DNA of 6,215 nucleotides from Acidimicrobiia bacterium (GTDB taxonomy: Bacteria > Actinomycetota > Acidimicrobiia > Acidimicrobiales > Poriferisodalaceae), in NCBI GenBank assembly GCA_026983855.1, contig JALSTE010000808.1:1-6215 (forward strand). The letters are read 5' to 3'. Within the stretch, counting starts at the first letter, position 1. Every line of letters begins with the position of its first letter. Position numbers and translations under genes: made by a program. The notes below the pieces were generated by a model. It saw only the letters and a program-made list of their open reading frames with translations, searched no databases and was not told the origin of the DNA. Below are positions 5,706 through 6,215 of this stretch, piece after piece.

Positions 5706-6087
5706 AACGGGCGGCGATCACCGAGATCTCCATCTTCCACTCGGGTCGGGCCAGGGCCGGGACCGTTACCAGGGTCGAGGCGGCCAGGGTTCCGCCCAGG
5801 GCCCGGTCGCGCCCGGCCATGGCCACGGCCAGATCCTCCCCGTGAACGACGTAGGTGGTCACCGAGATCACGTCGGCGGGCTCCAGCCCGGCCGTACTCA
5901 GCAGGTTCAGTATGTTCCCCCAGACGACCTCCACCTGAGAGGCCAGATCCCCGGGCACGGTTCCGTCGGCCGATATCGGGACCACGCCGGAGGTGTGCAG
6001 CATGCGGCTGGCTCCGGTGGTCAGCACGGCGTGGGCGTAGTTGGCCGCCGGAGGAGCCATGGACTCGGGTTCTACGATCCTCTTCAT
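5704..6087 (-). CDS. Rid/YjgF/YER057c/UK114-family protein, probably not a classical RidA
   Basis: Small cytoplasmic protein of the Rid family. These form trimers with active-site clefts between subunits, and RidA itself deaminates reactive enamine/imine intermediates. The 127-aa product has the family layout: Tyr17 near the N-terminus, TSGVVPIS (32-39) with the following Asp/Gly turn, the helix VVWGNILNLLSTAGLEPADV (54-73), TTYVV (77-81), and a C-terminal strand with Glu120. The conserved substrate-binding Arg, normally in PARTxV and close to residue 105, is replaced: AASTLV puts Ser104 there. Family members lacking this Arg (Rid4-Rid7 type) generally lack imine deaminase activity and have other or unknown roles. 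The ATG at 6087 has AGGA seven bases upstream; Met10 is an alternative start. The gene sits tail-to-tail with the acyl-CoA synthetase, a weak hint at related acid or amino-acid catabolism. Confidence 0.85.
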   Translation of the reverse strand: MKRIVEPESMAPPAANYAHAVLTTGASRMLHTSGVVPISADGTVPGDLASQVEVVWGNILNLLSTAGLEPADVISVTTYVVHGEDLAVAMAGRDRALGGTLAASTLVTVPALARPEWKMEISVIAAR

Positions 6088-6215
6088 CGCCCGATCCTGT
6101 CACGCCCCGTCGCCGATCGCGTGAGCCTCATGACCGCGGCCTTCCCGCCACCCGATGATCGGACCCGGAGCCGGGTTCCGATGGGGCCCGTGGGTGGAGG
6201 GTCCGCGGCCAACCG
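6088..6215. other. Right-edge stretch upstream of the Rid gene; possible start of a divergent gene
   Basis: These 128 bases should hold the Rid gene promoter, but no clear -35/-10 pair is visible on the minus strand. On the plus strand one frame, with possible starts GTG 6121, ATG 6130 and ATG 6181, is open to the window edge. The peptide (MTAAFPPPDDRTRSRVPMGP...) is too short and compositionally plain to recognise, and no ribosome binding site precedes it. An inverted repeat ACCCGG-AG-CCGGGT lies at 6163-6176. Confidence 0.3.

Noticed and set aside
5684..6103. Minus-strand open frame starting at ATG 6103 over the Rid gene
   Set aside because: Out-of-frame shadow; the Rid frame has clear family similarity and its own ribosome binding site.

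Overview
The window is a very GC-rich stretch of bacterial chromosome. Its codons overwhelmingly end in G or C, it uses GTG and TTG starts, and one promoter appears to be leaderless with a TANNNT -10 element. This points to an actinobacterium (Actinomycetota). An acidimicrobial-type lineage is possible, but the sequence alone does not prove it. There are six complete protein genes. I see no RNA genes, transposons, CRISPR arrays or phage genes. The longest stretch without a gene is about 250 bases.

Left half (1-2905): a high-affinity zinc (or manganese/zinc) ABC importer of the ZnuABC/TroABCD type, split into two divergent units. The ATPase gene (32-850, minus) faces away from the substrate-binding lipoprotein gene (976-1947, plus), which is followed by the membrane permease gene (2036-2905, plus). 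The 125-base divergent promoter region holds two copies of a Fur-family (most likely Zur) palindrome with the core GAGAACGATTCTCA. One copy serves each gene. The copy next to the lipoprotein gene fills the -35/-10 spacer of a promoter whose predicted transcript starts on the ATG itself. Both transcription units should therefore be shut off together when zinc is plentiful. The ATPase ends in a small His-rich tail.

Right half (2975-6087): three metabolic genes. A short-chain dehydrogenase/reductase (minus) is divergent from an acyl-CoA synthetase of the medium-chain ACSF2-like FadD group (plus). The synthetase is convergent with a small Rid/YjgF-family protein (minus), and only 16 bases separate their stop codons. 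The shared 247-base SDR/synthetase promoter region contains a perfect 7-bp inverted repeat near a candidate promoter. The synthetase very probably starts at a TTG with a strong ribosome binding site, not at the upstream ATG. The Rid protein has Ser where the family's substrate-binding Arg is expected, so it is probably not a classical imine deaminase. Acyl activation plus an NAD(P)-dependent oxidoreductase suggests fatty or other carboxylic acid catabolism, but the substrates cannot be read from the sequence.

I do not see a new defence or mobile system here. The most notable items are the paired metal-responsive operators with their leaderless promoter, the His-tailed ATPase, a partial duplication of the lipoprotein gene's 3' end in the following gap, and the Arg-less Rid protein.
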